NCBI RefSeq assembly: GCF_001577835.2
Contig: NC_029527.1
Span: 6,602,094 to 6,666,093, forward strand
Length of the DNA stretch: 64,000 nt
Reading direction: 5' to 3'
Source of the DNA: Coturnix japonica
Lineage: Eukaryota > Chordata > Aves > Galliformes > Phasianidae
The notes beneath the pieces were generated by a model. That model worked only from the letters and a program-made list of their open reading frames with translations. It made no database searches and had not been told where the DNA came from. A program made the position numbers and the translations under genes. Shown here piece after piece: positions 10,463 to 21,586 of the stretch (positions within the stretch are counted from its first letter, which is position 1; each line of letters begins with the position of its first letter).

Positions 10463-11879
10463 AATGAAACAAAGCCCTCGGCACACGCTGATTACAACAG
10501 ACCTTGGGATTACAGATCCATAAAGGCATTGCAGCCACCAAATAGCCAAGCTTTTGTGACAATTAGTGTACAGCAATTGTTAGTACTGAAGGATATAATT
10601 ACACCACGCGTAATGCATGCAAGGGCTTTGAGCAGAGTTAAAAAAATATTATTCAAAGCTGCTAATGGGCAATGGGAATTCTTGCTGGGTAATGTTTCAG
10701 AAGCCAGGAGCGTTTGTGGCTGCACTCCCAGGTTGTGCAATGGGAAGTACATGGGGGTGGCTGCCTGGGGCTGCGCTGGGAGCTGCTGTGGGGCTGAGCG
10801 GGGAGAGTATCCCTGCCCTGCAGGTGGCTGCTGACTGTGTGCCACTGAGCAAAGTGCTCCTTGCAGCGGGATTGAATGTGCCAGGGGCACCTGCAGCCCC
10901 AGGGCTGCTCATGGCATTGCACCAGGAGTGGGAACAGACGGGGCTGTGTCACCCCAGGATGGTGATTCACAGTGGCAGGGCTGTGTGCCGCCACTTGTGG
11001 TTGCAAATCATCTCACCTTGTTCTCTGGGGCTGCGTGACCCCGTGGTGGGAAATATCATGGAAGCTTTTGGTCTGGTGATTTCTATCCCTGAGCCCCATC
11101 CATGCACTGGTGTTGGGATTGCAGAGCAGGTCAGCACGGGATGTGGGAGCTTCTCAGTTATCTCACACTGTGGTTCAACACAAACCCACTCTGCTCTGGC
11201 TTCTCTGCTGAGTGTAGTTGTTGATCACAGCTGCTCACAGGGTGTTCCTTCTGGGTGATCGGTGCTGATGCCTGTTGCATTGCTCACATCTGCTCGTGTC
11301 CCACAGGATGTGTCCCAGGCTGCTCCCAGCCCCATGCCTGGCACAGGAAGACTGTGCAAACAAACAGGGCTACAAACAGTGCTTAGGAAAGTTTGGAATG
11401 CCTCACATTTCTGCTTAGGAAACCTTAGCCAAAGCTCCTTGCTCAGTCTAAATTTGCTGGGAATCCCTTTAGATGAAAGCCCTACGAAAGCTACTCAAAG
11501 CATCATCAGCCCCATTAGCAACCACAGGTTGGGTTTCTGACACTTACTGAGCTGGTGGCACAGCCGGGTTATGTCTGTTTAACTCGCCTGTGCTTGGTCT
11601 CATGAATGTCTGCTGGCAGCTCATGTTATCAAACACTTGGGGTTATTGCCAGAAACTCTGACCTGTAAAGCCCTTTGCACTGTACTTCTTGCAGCTCTCA
11701 CAGCCAGCTGGGCCAAAGGGATGTGCTTTATCATAGCACGGATATGGTGAGGATTCATTGCGATTTGCTTGCATTCATTCAGGAGATTATGTTATTTCCA
11801 ATTTAGCTACATTTTCCCCTCATGAAAGAGGGCCATACAATCTGTTTCAGGTGCAGCACTCCCCTCTAGACCCCTGATG

Positions 11880-12520
11880 TAACCCCAGATGCACCCACCC
11901 TTGTGTTTCTAATGCAGCCATACCACATCCTCTCTTAATCCTTGTTGCATCACCTTCCTTTCACTGCTGCAGCCTCACTGCATCCCCTTGTATCCCAGTT
12001 GTATTTTCTCTCTATGCTCCCTTACATCCCCAGTGCACCCCACTATATCCTACCTGCTGCAGCCCCACCCTACTGTACCCACCTTGCAGCCCCTTTGCAG
12101 CCTGTTTTAACCCTGCCACCTTCTTGTTGCACCTCCCTTGCACACTCCCATTCATTTGCTCCTTGTACCCACTGAAGCTCCACTATGTCCCCCTCTTGCT
12201 CCCCTGTTGTATCCCCACTGCAGCCCTACTGCATGCCCTGCTTGCGCCCTCACTGCAGCTCCATTGTATCGTCCTTTTGTATACCTATTATACCTATTTC
12301 ATCCCCCCCTTATACTCCTGCTGCAGCCCTATTACACCTCAAATGAAATCCCATTACACCCCCATCACGTCTCTCCTTACAATCTCACCGAAGCTCCACT
12401 ACATCTCCCCCCCCCCCCCCCCCTTCCAGCCCCCTTTCCACCCCACTCCTCCCCCGCCTCCTTGCACCCCGTTTTGAACCTCCTCCCACCCCCTATTTCA
12501 CCCCCACTGCAGCTCCCTTC
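11880..12520. repeat. Degenerate pyrimidine-rich tandem array upstream of ABHD6
   Basis: About 600 bases of C/T-rich sequence carry recurring words such as CACTGCAGCCCCA, TGCATCCCC and TACACCCC at a loose period near 15-25 bases. The array includes a run of 17 C at 12407-12423. The purine-rich complement could adopt triplex or G-rich structures. The long open frame across it is a product of the low complexity. Confidence 0.75.
12407..12423 (+). repeat. Poly(C) run of 17
   Basis: A homopolymer inside the pyrimidine-rich array, about 170 bases before the ABHD6 CpG promoter. Confidence 0.95.
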
Positions 12521-12529
12521 GCACCGCCC

Positions 12530-12720
12530 CTTCCATCACCGCCCGTTCGCTCCGCTGCGCCCCCGCGGATCCTTCCCGGTACCGGCGCAGGGAGGCGGGC
12601 ACAGCGGAGCAGCCGCGTTTCTCTCGGTGCTGCCATTGCCGCCCGGCCCGGTAAGAGATGGGGGCGAGGAGCTGCGGGGGGCAGCGCTGGGGCCGAGGGG
12701 CACCGGGGTGTGGGGGGGTA
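12530..12720 (+). promoter_or_regulatory. ABHD6: CpG-rich promoter of ABHD6
   Basis: This is a dense CpG patch (CGCCCGTTCGCTCCGCTGCG and onward) without a TATA box. It is followed by a good donor at 12651 (CCCG|GTAAGAG). It is the only CpG-rich start-like region upstream of ABHD6 on this strand. Confidence 0.7.
12590..12650 (+). other. ABHD6: ABHD6 noncoding first exon (5' UTR)
   Basis: This is the end of the CpG-rich block up to the donor GTAAGAG at 12651. No ATG opens a long frame into ABHD6, so it would be 5' UTR spliced to the exon at 16496. The 5' border is a guess. Confidence 0.55.
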
Positions 12721-15700
12721 CCATGATACCGAACCGCTGCCCCCGGGCCCTGGCACGGATGGAGGCGGGGAGGGAGGAGGAGACTGAAAGGCCTTACCGG
12801 AAAGCAATAATTTGTAAAGATATGCTTTAAAACTGTCGTTAATTTTTTCATCCAATTAAAAAATAAATAAATAAAATCAGGGCAGAAAGAGGAGGAGAGC
12901 CGCGATGCTGCTCTGAAGGATGCCGTCATTTTGCTGGAGGAGGCTTTTGAGGAGAGATATATGGATGAGGAGGGAGGGCGGGGGTAACCTCAGCACCCCG
13001 ACCCCATCCTCTGGAGGGGGCTGAGGCCGAGTGTGCTCGTGACATCTGCATTGGGGTTGGGGGTGGCGTGGTGGTGGGGTCCGGCTCGTGGCCCTGAGCT
13101 GCGCCGTGCAGCTGCAAGTGGGTCAGAGATGGGTGTTTTGTGAACCGGCGCTGTAGAAATAATGATCTCATTTCTGCTGTCTATAAATAAATGAAGGTGA
13201 AAGGGCACATTTCCTACTTCCAGCCCTTTTGGAGACTGGATTAAGACAGAGAGCTGGCTGACAGGCAGAGATTGTCTGAATACAAATAGATCTTAAATCA
13301 TTACTTCGCTGGGACTGGTATCTAGAAGGTCACACTGTGAAACATACCTCTGAGGAATCGTAATGTTAGTTATGTCATTGATGACAGTCAATAGTGTTTT
13401 CCCAGTTGTTGGGGATGGCAGTGGGAGGCAGTTGTGATGGAGATGTTTTTTTGCATGGTGCTGGTTTTCCTTACACCATTAGCACTATGAGCTGGGGCTC
13501 CCGGGGGCTCTGTTTGTGCTGCTGAAGCCCACTAGAGCCCCCTGGTCTTGCTGTGGGATCTTAAAATCTCTTTCATGCAACAATTTGAGCGGTTAAATGC
13601 TTAAATGTGTTCCTTTGCATTTGGATGTTTGGAGATATACAATCTGTTGGGGAGAAACAGGGAGCCGTGGGTGCAGGGAGGGATGTGCCCTGCCTGCCCA
13701 GCACAGACCCATATTCTTTCTACTTGAGTTTTGACACACCTGATGAGCAGCACAGTGTGCATGGGGGATTTGTCAGTGTGGAAATGTTCCCTTGCCATGC
13801 ACACAGCTGCACGCTGCATCACTTCCCACCTGGAGCATCACAAAGGCCCTGTGGCCATAGCCCCCCCACCCCCCTACACCTCCTGCAGCCCCACCAGTGC
13901 TCACCCCATTGCAGGGTATTGCCCTGTTCCTGCTGCAGCATCCCCCGATACTGCTCTGTGAGAGGCACTGCTCAGTGCAAAGCCTCACCGTCTCCCTGGG
14001 AAACGAAGCGAGCTGCTTTCACATCCGTGGGCTTGGGTTTTGTTTTTGAGCTAAAGGCAGGTTTCTGATCCCACACACTGCTGTGTGCTGCTGCTGCATC
14101 TTGCATGAGGCTCAGAAAAAAAATCACCATGTATACTTGGGCTGCATGGCTGGGTCTTCTCTGGCCTCCCTGGGGTGCCCCAATGAGCTTGGGAGAGAAC
14201 AAATATTAATGAGGATTCCAACCTGGCTATCAGCCACTTGTCCCTTTGGCTGGTGGCCCTGGGGACTGTCATTGACACATTGTCCTTGCAGCACCCTGCA
14301 GCTCCCTCCCATCTCCTGGCCTCTCTGGCACATCAGCGCCTGGACCCCGGCTCTGGGGTGTCTCCCAGCCCTCTCCCTGCTGCAATGGGATATAGAGGCC
14401 GAACCGGTGTTCCTAGTTCAGCATCCCATGCCCTGCCAGCTACACAGCCTTACTGCTGTCATCACCATAAAGCATTTATCAGACTTGCCTAATGGGTGCT
14501 TGTGAGTTAATTGATGAGGGCAGGAGCCTTGCTTTGTGCTGTTCACCACAACTCTTGCAGCCTCGTGCTGAGTAATAGGTGGCAGTCAGAAGGTGCCTGG
14601 CTGTTCCCATTTACTTTCACTGTTTAGCCTGAGCTGCCCCTCCAGCATGCAGCCAAGGTCTCCCAGGCAGCCAACCCTCCATGACAATGGGCTACCTGGG
14701 GCCACGCTTGCTTTTCCCATTATCTTCATCTGTAGTGCACACTTTGATCCCAGTTGGAATGAGTGCCCTGCTGGCACAACACTGCACAAAGTTCTGCATT
14801 TACACAGACAGGGGAAAGGTTAGTCAGAAGGCGCCAGTGATGAGTCTGGAAGGGGAGCTGATGTCTTAAATACCCCACACTGGCTGCTTCCCCTGTTGCA
14901 GATCAGCAAGGAGAAGGAAAGCAGCAGAATGGTCCTAACGTTTTCCTCTTTCCACAGTGAGCCACAACACCCATAGTGAGCAGGACCTGTGCCAAGAGGA
15001 GGAGGAGGGGATCTCTACAGAGTAAGCCAGGCTTTGAATGCATCTCCCCTTTTGGCTTTGCTTTCCAGGAGTGGGGCAAGTTGAGGACTTGTCTTCCTCA
15101 TGGGCTGTAGCATCTGTGCTCTGTGCTTCATTTCTTCCCTGTCTTAGTGGCACAGCCAAAGGCAACACAAGCTGGCAGGTGGGTCGGACCATGCAGCCCT
15201 GCTGCTGGCACATGGTGTTCCTGCTGCTCCAAGGACTTGTTTATAGGCAGGGAGCACAGGGAGCAAAAATCTTCCTGCAAAATTACAGTGAAATTAATAA
15301 CTGTGTGAAATGGATGACAGGCTTGAAGTAGCTGATGTTTGGCTTTGTTAGGGAGAGGTCTGGTGCAAACATCTGCTGCATTCCTTGAATTACAGTTACT
15401 CCTTCTCTGGGGAAGGTGGGAAATTGGATTTTGCTGTAGACTTCTCGTGAACTTTTCAGCTTGCTCACACACAACGTGTTTGTAATGTGATTCAGTATTG
15501 CAGCATCAGTGTGGGAGAGGATATTGCTGCGGTGCTTTAGTTCCTGTTTCACAGCACAGCACCAGCTGCTAAAGGAAGCAGAAATTCATCTGCATGTGCT
15601 GACATGGGGAAATCGGGGCAGAAGGAGACATGGGTGAGAGGACACCGGGCACTGCAAGTGTTTTGTTTTATAACCAAGTGTGACAAAAGAGCTTGGGCTG

Positions 15701-16495
15701 AGGAAACAGGCAAGACATAGGCTGGAGAGCAGCAGGAATTAAAAAGGCTGCGTGTGGCAGGGTTTAATCCTTTAATGAGAAAAATAGATCCTTGCTTCTG
15801 GCAGCTGGGAGAGCAGAGAGAAGGGCTGTGGGCACCTGTCCAGGTGTGTTACCTGGGGGGACACTGATGGAGGTTATTTGGGAGCTGGGCTGGATCCTGA
15901 GAAGGGCAGCGAGCACAAAATGGCTCCTGGGCATTTGGAGTATGGGAATGTTTTGGTTCCATATTGGGAACAGGGATGAATATGTCTCGGATAAGGGCTG
16001 GTGGCCAAAGAGCACCCTGCCAGGTTCCTTCCATCCCTTCCCAAGATCACTAATAGGCTCTGCTCCCTTGATTAGTCGGTGCCTGTGCAGAGCAGTAATG
16101 AGCCTGGAGCTGGGCTCAGACCGTGGATTCTAGGTCAGCAGCTGTGTGCTGGGGATTTGGGAGCGGGCAGAGCCTGCATGTGGGCTGCGGGGCTGTGAGC
16201 ACCTCATGGGTGGGTATCACACCTGCTGGGCAGGCTGAGAGCTCCCTGCATCACCACGCCTTGGTCTGCGCCCACCTGGAGCTTGTTGCCCTTAAGGATA
16301 TTTACTGTGGGGAGGATAACATTGTAACAATTAGTCACACTGAGCTGTAAAGGAGGAAGATACTTTATTGCCCTCCTGACTGCTCTGCTTTGCCTCACAC
16401 TGTGCTGTTTTCCTCTTCCCTTGGCTGCCAAGATTTCATTTAGCCATGACTATTTTCTGGTGTTTAACCCCTGATCCCTCGTTCCATGCACACAG
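12651..16495 (+). other. ABHD6: ABHD6 intron 1
   Basis: The intron lies between the noncoding exon and the exon with the ATG. It shows no protein-coding signal. It may hold one small noncoding exon at 14958-15021, listed separately. Otherwise nothing is recognisable. Confidence 0.55.
14958..15021 (+). other. ABHD6: Possible optional noncoding exon of ABHD6
   Basis: A strong pyrimidine tract and acceptor (CTCTTTCCACAG) is followed 64 bases later by a good donor (ACAGA|GTAAGCC). The segment has no useful frame. It is supported only by splice signals. Confidence 0.25.
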
Positions 16496-16638
16496 GTAGG
16501 GCCAGGCCGGAGGAGCAGCATGGACCTGGATGTGCTCAACATGTTTGTCATTGCTGGCGGCACCCTGGCCATCCCCATCCTGGCCTTTGTGGCCTCTTTC
16601 CTGCTGTGGCCCTCTGCGCTCATCCGCATCTACTACTG
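16496..16638 (+). CDS. ABHD6: ABHD6 exon 2 (first coding exon, membrane anchor)
   Basis: A CACACAG acceptor ends at 16495. 24 bases of 5' UTR are followed by the ATG at 16520. It encodes residues 1-39 with a split tryptophan, including the single membrane segment, and the donor GTGAGT starts at 16639. Coding bases are 16520-16638. Confidence 0.92.
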
Positions 16639-19600
16639 GTGAGTGCTCCCCTCTGAAAGCAGGGCTCAGCTTCCAAGGCAGGGCCTGTCCTTGTGCTGGC
16701 AGTCACAGAAAGGACTCTCCCCATTCTCCCCTTCTCTTGTGGGTGCAGGGATGGTTTTCCTTACCCATGTGCATCCTGTCCTTCCTGATAGCAGCAGGCA
16801 GGTGCTATGTCCTTCATCGCCATTTGTCCCTGGGAATTAGCAATAAGCGTGCTGTCAGCTTTCATTTCTGGGCTTGTAGCAGAGGAAAGCTGGAATCGTG
16901 CTCCTGCAGGGAGCTGGGCAGCATCTCACCGGCCTCCCACACAGCTGCTATCACGTGCCGGTGGCAGATGGTGGCTCCTGCAGCCTGGCTCAGGGGTGTT
17001 CCCCATCAAAGTGACCTCTTGTAAGTGAAGGATGTTATCCCTCCCAGTGTGATTAAGTTTGTCCTACTAATGGAGCATTTAATAGCAGCCCTCTAATCAA
17101 GGCATCTAGGAGTTGGTGAGAGGGGCAAGGTAATGCAAACCTCAGCAAACCAACCCAATAGCATTATGGGGCAAGGCATCACCTCGTGGTGTTGGGGGGG
17201 GGGGAGACAGAGATGAGCCCACAGCAACATCCTTCAGGGCTGTGAGTTAAGGGCTGAGTGAGAGCAGAGAAGTGGTGGCACATCCCAAGACAGCCCTCGC
17301 TTCTCCCATCACTCACTTCCCTCCTCATTGTCACTGAGATGCCACAGCATGGGGACCTGGGTATCAACCCACAGGGGCTGGGGGGCACCTGGGGCCAGCC
17401 CAGCAGGGTCAGCCGCTGCTGCCCGCGGGTTAAGCGGTTTAGCTGTGGCTGCTGAGCCTGTTAACACCTTGTGGGGGATCAGTTCAGCTTTGCGCAGATT
17501 ATTTTGTCTTCTGCTGAATTGATCCATCAGGATCAGTTGCTAAAAATGTTACCAACTTGCCCATCAGTAGTTTACACCGGTGCCTTTGAGGCAAGCACTC
17601 TTAAGACACTTATTCAGGGAGAAATTCGCCTCTCCTTGTAGGACCCGCACATGGCCATGATATCGCTTAAGTCCCACTAACTCCCTCAAAAAAGGGATTA
17701 TGGTAAAAGAGGATTGCACAATGCATAAGCTTTGAGTGGGCAGAGAGCTAGGACAGCCCAGCGCAGTGTTGGTGACCTTGATTCTGTGTCTCATGTAAAT
17801 TCTGATATAGTGTACGTATTTGGAAGCACTGTGGCTGCCAGGAGGAGCCCAGCAGTTGTTCTGACTTTTGACTGTAGGGGAAATGCAGGCAAACCGTAGC
17901 TATTGCGTGGCCTTTGACTGCATGTACATCATCTGTCCAAAGTGTCTCTGATGGTCTCTGCCCAGGTCCCCTCTGGCTGGTGGTTTTACTGCAGTATCTT
18001 TAGCCAGCCTGCAGGCCCGCTCTGCTGGGAGCTGTCAGCTTTCTGAGGAATAGCCCTGTTTTCTGTGGGGTCAGGCTGGTATCTTCTGGGTGGGGGACAG
18101 TCACCAACAGGCTGCTGGTGTGTGCTCAAAGACCATTGAGGGAAAAGGGTCCCGCTGCACCCTGGTCTTGCTCCTGGAGTTATTTTCTCCTTGTTCGCAG
18201 GTACTGGCGTCGAGCCCTGGGCATGCAGGTCAGATACGTCAACTATGACGACAACTATCAGTTTTGTTATTCCTATAGAGGAAGACCTGGGTACCGGCCA
18301 TCTATTCTGATGCTCCATGGCTTCTCAGGCCACAAAGACATGTGGCTGTCCATAGTCAAGGTGGGACTCCAGTTTTCTTGTTACTGCTGAGTGAGTCAAT
18401 AGTCTGGGACTCAAGGGTGGTGTGGGGGCACGTGAGCTATGGTGATCGTTATAAAGTGCTAGGAATACCCTCAGCTCTGCGTCTGTTGTTCGTTGGATCT
18501 TTTTCATCCCTGTGAATGCAAATCTGCCTTCCCATTGATATGACCAACCCTATTTTGTTTTGACAGTTCCTCCCCAAGAACCTGCACTTGGTGTGTGTTG
18601 ACTTGCCTGGGCATGAGGGCACAACCCGCTCAGCCTTGGACGATTACTCCATTATAGGACAAGCAAAGAGGATCCACCAGGTAAAGTCTCTTGGTGCTTC
18701 CACTCCTGCTGCATGAGGGATGTAAGGGATGCTGGTACCCACATGGCCCCACTCCCTCCCACAGTCCTGCCCAGGCTGCTGGATCAGTCCACAGGCCTCA
18801 TGGTTTTGGGGTGAATCTCTCTAGGGACACCACGCCTTTGCTTCCTCTGCCCTAACAACGCTCCTTCTGCTCCTGTGCAGTTTGTGGAGTGCATCAAGCT
18901 GAACAAGAGACCTTTCCACCTCGTTGGCACCTCCATGGGTGGGAATGTTGCTGGGGTTTATGCCGCACAGTACCCGGAGGATGTGTGTAGCCTGACTCTG
19001 ATATGTCCTGCAGGTGAGTAACAGGGAGGAGAGTGAGCAGGAGCTGCTGCAAGAGCCCGGCATAGTGCTGACGTTAAAGTAGCCCTTGCACATCACATAG
19101 TGCAAAATTTGTTGAACTAATTCATACATGTAGTCTGAAATTCGCTGGCAAGGCACAGAGCTCACGGGAGGAATTAACAGCCCTGCCCTCATTGCTGTTC
19201 TCATTGCTTTGGGGTTTGCCCAGCTGGAGTTAGAGCCTAGGGCCCCCATGCAGGACAGGGGGCTTCTCCTGGGGGCTCTGCCGCAGCCATGTTGCACTGT
19301 GCTCACCCCTCCTTCACCCCAGGGCTGCCGAGTCTCACTGAGAGCAAATTTGTCAAGACGCTCCGGGAGCTGAAGGAGTCTGAGCGCACCGACAGGATCC
19401 CATTGATTCCCTCCACACCCGAGGAGATGGCCGACATGCTGAAGCTCTGCTCCTACGTTCGCTTCAAGGTGCCACAGCAGGTGAGGAACCAGGAGCGGGG
19501 TTTTGGGCCGTCACCCCGGATCTGCCCACCGGCAGCTTCCCTATGAGCTTCCCTATGAGCTTCCCTATGAGCTTCCCTATGAGCTTCCCTATGAGCTTCC

Positions 19601-21586
19601 CTATGAGCTTCCCTATGAGCTTCCCTATGAGCTTCCCTGCTGCCCTCTGCCAGTAGCGGCTGGAATAACCCCGTGTGTTACACAGCAGTTCCAGCAGCGA
19701 GCTGTGCAATAGGAGTGTTTTTCAGTTAATACGGCTGTCAGGAAGCACTAAATAAATAAAGAAGGCTGCTATTGTCCGGCCAGGAGGGGGATTGTTTGTT
19801 GCTTTTTTAGCAGAAGCAATGGAAATGTTAATCATCTCATTGTGAGGTGAGAGGGACTTGGCGAGGAGCTCCCTGTGTCGCCAGGTTTTCCTTAGGAAGT
19901 CTGGATGGGTAGATTGGAGAGTAAGAAAAAAATGTGAAGTCATGCCAAGACCAATTTTTTCTTTGGCAAAAGGATAAAAGAAGGAAGAAAAGCAAAGTCA
20001 TGGCTCAGACAGACAGACACCCTGCCAGCCAGCCCAAAAAATGCAGTTTTGCATCACAAAAAGCTGAAATAGTTTCTGGTGAAATGCTTGTTACCCAAGT
20101 GCTGCTATGACAGCCAGAGTGACAGCTGGTGGTGGTGGGGTGGGCACTCTGCTGGCCCCATATGAAGTGCAGCCACCACCCCCCAATATGTTCCTGTTCT
20201 TCCCCTGCAGATCCTTCAGGGCCTGGTGGACGTCCGCATCCCACACAATGATTTCTACCGAAAATGTAAGTGTGTTCTGCATCCCTGGGCTGTCCCTGTG
20301 TGCCCCGTGCTGAGAGCTCAGGAGGGCAGCAGGGTGGATGGATTTAGGAATGCGTAGGCGATGGGGCTGCTGCTTTGTCCTCATGCCCCTCACTGGTTCA
20401 GTGTGTGCTGATGTCTATGGGGAGGTGCAGAATGCCTGTATTGCAGTTAGGTGGAAGTGCTGAATGCCACCACCTTTGCAAGGATGGCCCTTCATGGCTT
20501 GTCCCACCACCCCTGCCTGTGAGCTGGTTCCCCCCCACACTGGGGCTGCACACAAAGCATCCTTCTCCATAGACTTACTCTCCTCCTGTCCACCCCAGTG
20601 TTTTTAGAAATCGTGGATGAGAAGTCTCGTCATTCCCTCCACGAGAACATGAATAAGATCAAAGCACCAACACAAGTCATCTGGGGAAAGCAGGACCAGG
20701 TATGTGGCCACCTCTTGGCTTCAGGCTTTTGGGTGCTGCCAGGTCTGACTTAATCTGGGAAGAGGAATAAGAGGAATAAATTACCAGTAGAGTTGTCCTG
20801 GAAACCAGGGAGAGATGTGCTCTTCTGTGCACAGTTGGCAAGGAGAAAGCATCTCTCTGTGTGGTTACAAGGGGAGGAAGAAGGAAATCTAGAGGGTGGG
20901 GAAGGGGTGAGGTGCAGGCATAGGCTGGCACTCAGTGCAGGACATGGGGAGATGGTACAGCATGGCCTCAGCCCTCCCCCACCTGCACTGCAAAGGCCAT
21001 GTCTGCATCTCTGCTCAGATTCTGTCCTGATGCTCAGCATCAGCATTTGTTGGGTTGACAAATGCAACGTGCCATGTGGTGCAGAGCTACACAGTCTGAT
21101 TCTGTTTTGGGCACCAAAGGAGCCCTTTAGACAGGCGTGGTGGGTGATATCCTGTGCTGCTGGATTGACAATAGTCGAGCACTGGAACAGGGAAGTGGTG
21201 CAGTTGCTGTCACTGGAGGTGTTCAATGCACACATGGCACTGAGGGACAAGGTTTAGTGGGCATGGTGGTTATGGGTTGACAGTTGGACTTAGATGATCT
21301 TAATGACTCTATGATCTTGACTGGGCCTGCAAAGGCATCTCCAGTGGGGTTTCTGCCATGGCCAGTAAAGCCCAGTGCTATGGCAGTGACTTTTCTCCCC
21401 AACATCCAGGTCCTGGATGTTTCTGGAGCTGACATCTTAGCAAGTGCCATCCCAGACTGCCATGTGTCCATCCTGGAGAACTGTGGCCACTCAGTGGTGG
21501 TAGAGCGGCCACGCAAGACAGCAAACCTCATCATGGAGTTCCTGGCAATGCTGCACAGCACGGGCAACAGCAAGAAGCAGGCGTGA
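16520..21586 (+). CDS. ABHD6: Abhydrolase domain-containing 6, monoacylglycerol lipase, complete, eight coding exons
   Basis: This is an integral-membrane serine hydrolase that cleaves monoacylglycerols, including the endocannabinoid 2-AG, and lysophospholipids on the cytosolic face of endolysosomal and plasma membranes. Coding exons are 16520-16638, 18201-18360, 18567-18680, 18881-19013, 19323-19480, 20211-20265, 20599-20699 and 21410-21586. They join in frame to 338 aa, against 337 in human. Residues 8-30 form one N-terminal membrane segment (MFVIAGGTLAIPILAFVASF). The alpha/beta-hydrolase fold follows: LMLHGFSGHKDMW (oxyanion region), VDLPGHEGTT, the nucleophile S149 in GTSMGG, D279 in WGKQDQ, and H307 in NCGHSVV. 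The triad is therefore complete, each residue one position later than human S148/D278/H306. The C-terminus ends SKKQA. It is divergent from DNASE1L3. Confidence 0.97.
18201..18360 (+). CDS. ABHD6: ABHD6 exon 3
   Basis: Residues 40-93 (YWRRALGMQVRYVN through MWLSIVK), with a TTCGCAG acceptor and GTGGGA donor. It contains the HGFSG oxyanion-hole region. Confidence 0.94.
18567..18680 (+). CDS. ABHD6: ABHD6 exon 4
   Basis: Residues 94-131 (FLPKNLHLVCVDLPGHEG through KRIHQ), 114 bases, phase 0 at both ends, TTGACAG acceptor and GTAAAG donor. Confidence 0.94.
18881..19013 (+). CDS. ABHD6: ABHD6 exon 5 (nucleophile serine)
   Basis: Residues 132-175 (FVECIKLNKRPFHLVGTSMGG through CPA) with a split glycine, then GTGAGT. 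It holds S149 in the GxSxG elbow. Confidence 0.95.
19323..19480 (+). CDS. ABHD6: ABHD6 exon 6
   Basis: Residues 176-228 (GLPSLTESKFVKTLREL through RFKVPQQ), with a CACCCCAG acceptor and GTGAGG donor. This is part of the lid/cap region. Confidence 0.94.
19535..19638 (+). repeat. 12-bp minisatellite (GCTTCCCTATGA)n in ABHD6 intron 6
   Basis: Eight perfect head-to-tail copies of GCTTCCCTATGA are followed by an 8-base partial copy, starting about 55 bases after the exon 6 donor. The copies are identical, which suggests recent expansion or ongoing homogenisation. Confidence 0.97.
20211..20265 (+). CDS. ABHD6: ABHD6 exon 7
   Basis: This short 55-base exon codes residues 229-246 (ILQGLVDVRIPHNDFYRK), with a CCCTGCAG acceptor and GTAAGT donor after one base of a split leucine codon. 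Confidence 0.93.
20599..20699 (+). CDS. ABHD6: ABHD6 exon 8 (catalytic aspartate)
   Basis: Residues 247-280 (LFLEIVDEKSRHSLH through WGKQDQ), with a CACCCCAG acceptor and GTATGT donor. It holds catalytic D279. Confidence 0.94.
21170..21322 (+). mobile_element. CR1 LINE 3' fragment in ABHD6 intron 8
   Basis: CACTGGAACAGGGAAGTGG, GAGGTGTTCAATG and GGACTTAGATGATCTTAATG match the last coding part and 3' UTR of sense CR1. It is short, diverged and lies 90 bases before the exon 9 acceptor. Confidence 0.8.
21410..21586 (+). CDS. ABHD6: ABHD6 exon 9 (catalytic histidine, stop)
   Basis: Residues 281-338 (VLDVSGADILASAIP through SKKQA) and a TGA stop at 21584-21586, with an AACATCCAG acceptor. It holds catalytic H307. 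Confidence 0.95.
   Translation, partial: VLDVSGADILASAIPDCHVSILENCGHSVVVERPRKTANLIMEFLAMLHSTGNSKKQA

Larger units (their letters stand above)
8110..12530. other. Intergenic region between divergent DNASE1L3 and ABHD6
   Basis: The 5' flank of DNASE1L3 has no CpG-rich promoter, which suits a tissue-restricted gene. I could not place a TATA box or start site. The stretch contains two CR1 fragments in opposite orientation (listed) and ends in a long degenerate pyrimidine-rich array (listed). Apart from these I see nothing coding. Confidence 0.65.

Noticed and set aside
12138-12830. 230-codon + strand open frame upstream of ABHD6
   Set aside because: It runs through C/T-rich low-complexity repeats and the CpG promoter, giving a proline/leucine-rich product with no domain.
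13518-13540. Reverse-orientation CTCF-like word AGAGCCCCCTGGTCTTG in ABHD6 intron 1
   Set aside because: It lacks the second half of the core, so it is much weaker than the two motifs reported.
19464-19712. LIGK/YELP repeat peptides over ABHD6 intron 6
   Set aside because: They are translated 12-bp minisatellite. The true exon ends at 19480 with a clear GTGAGG donor.
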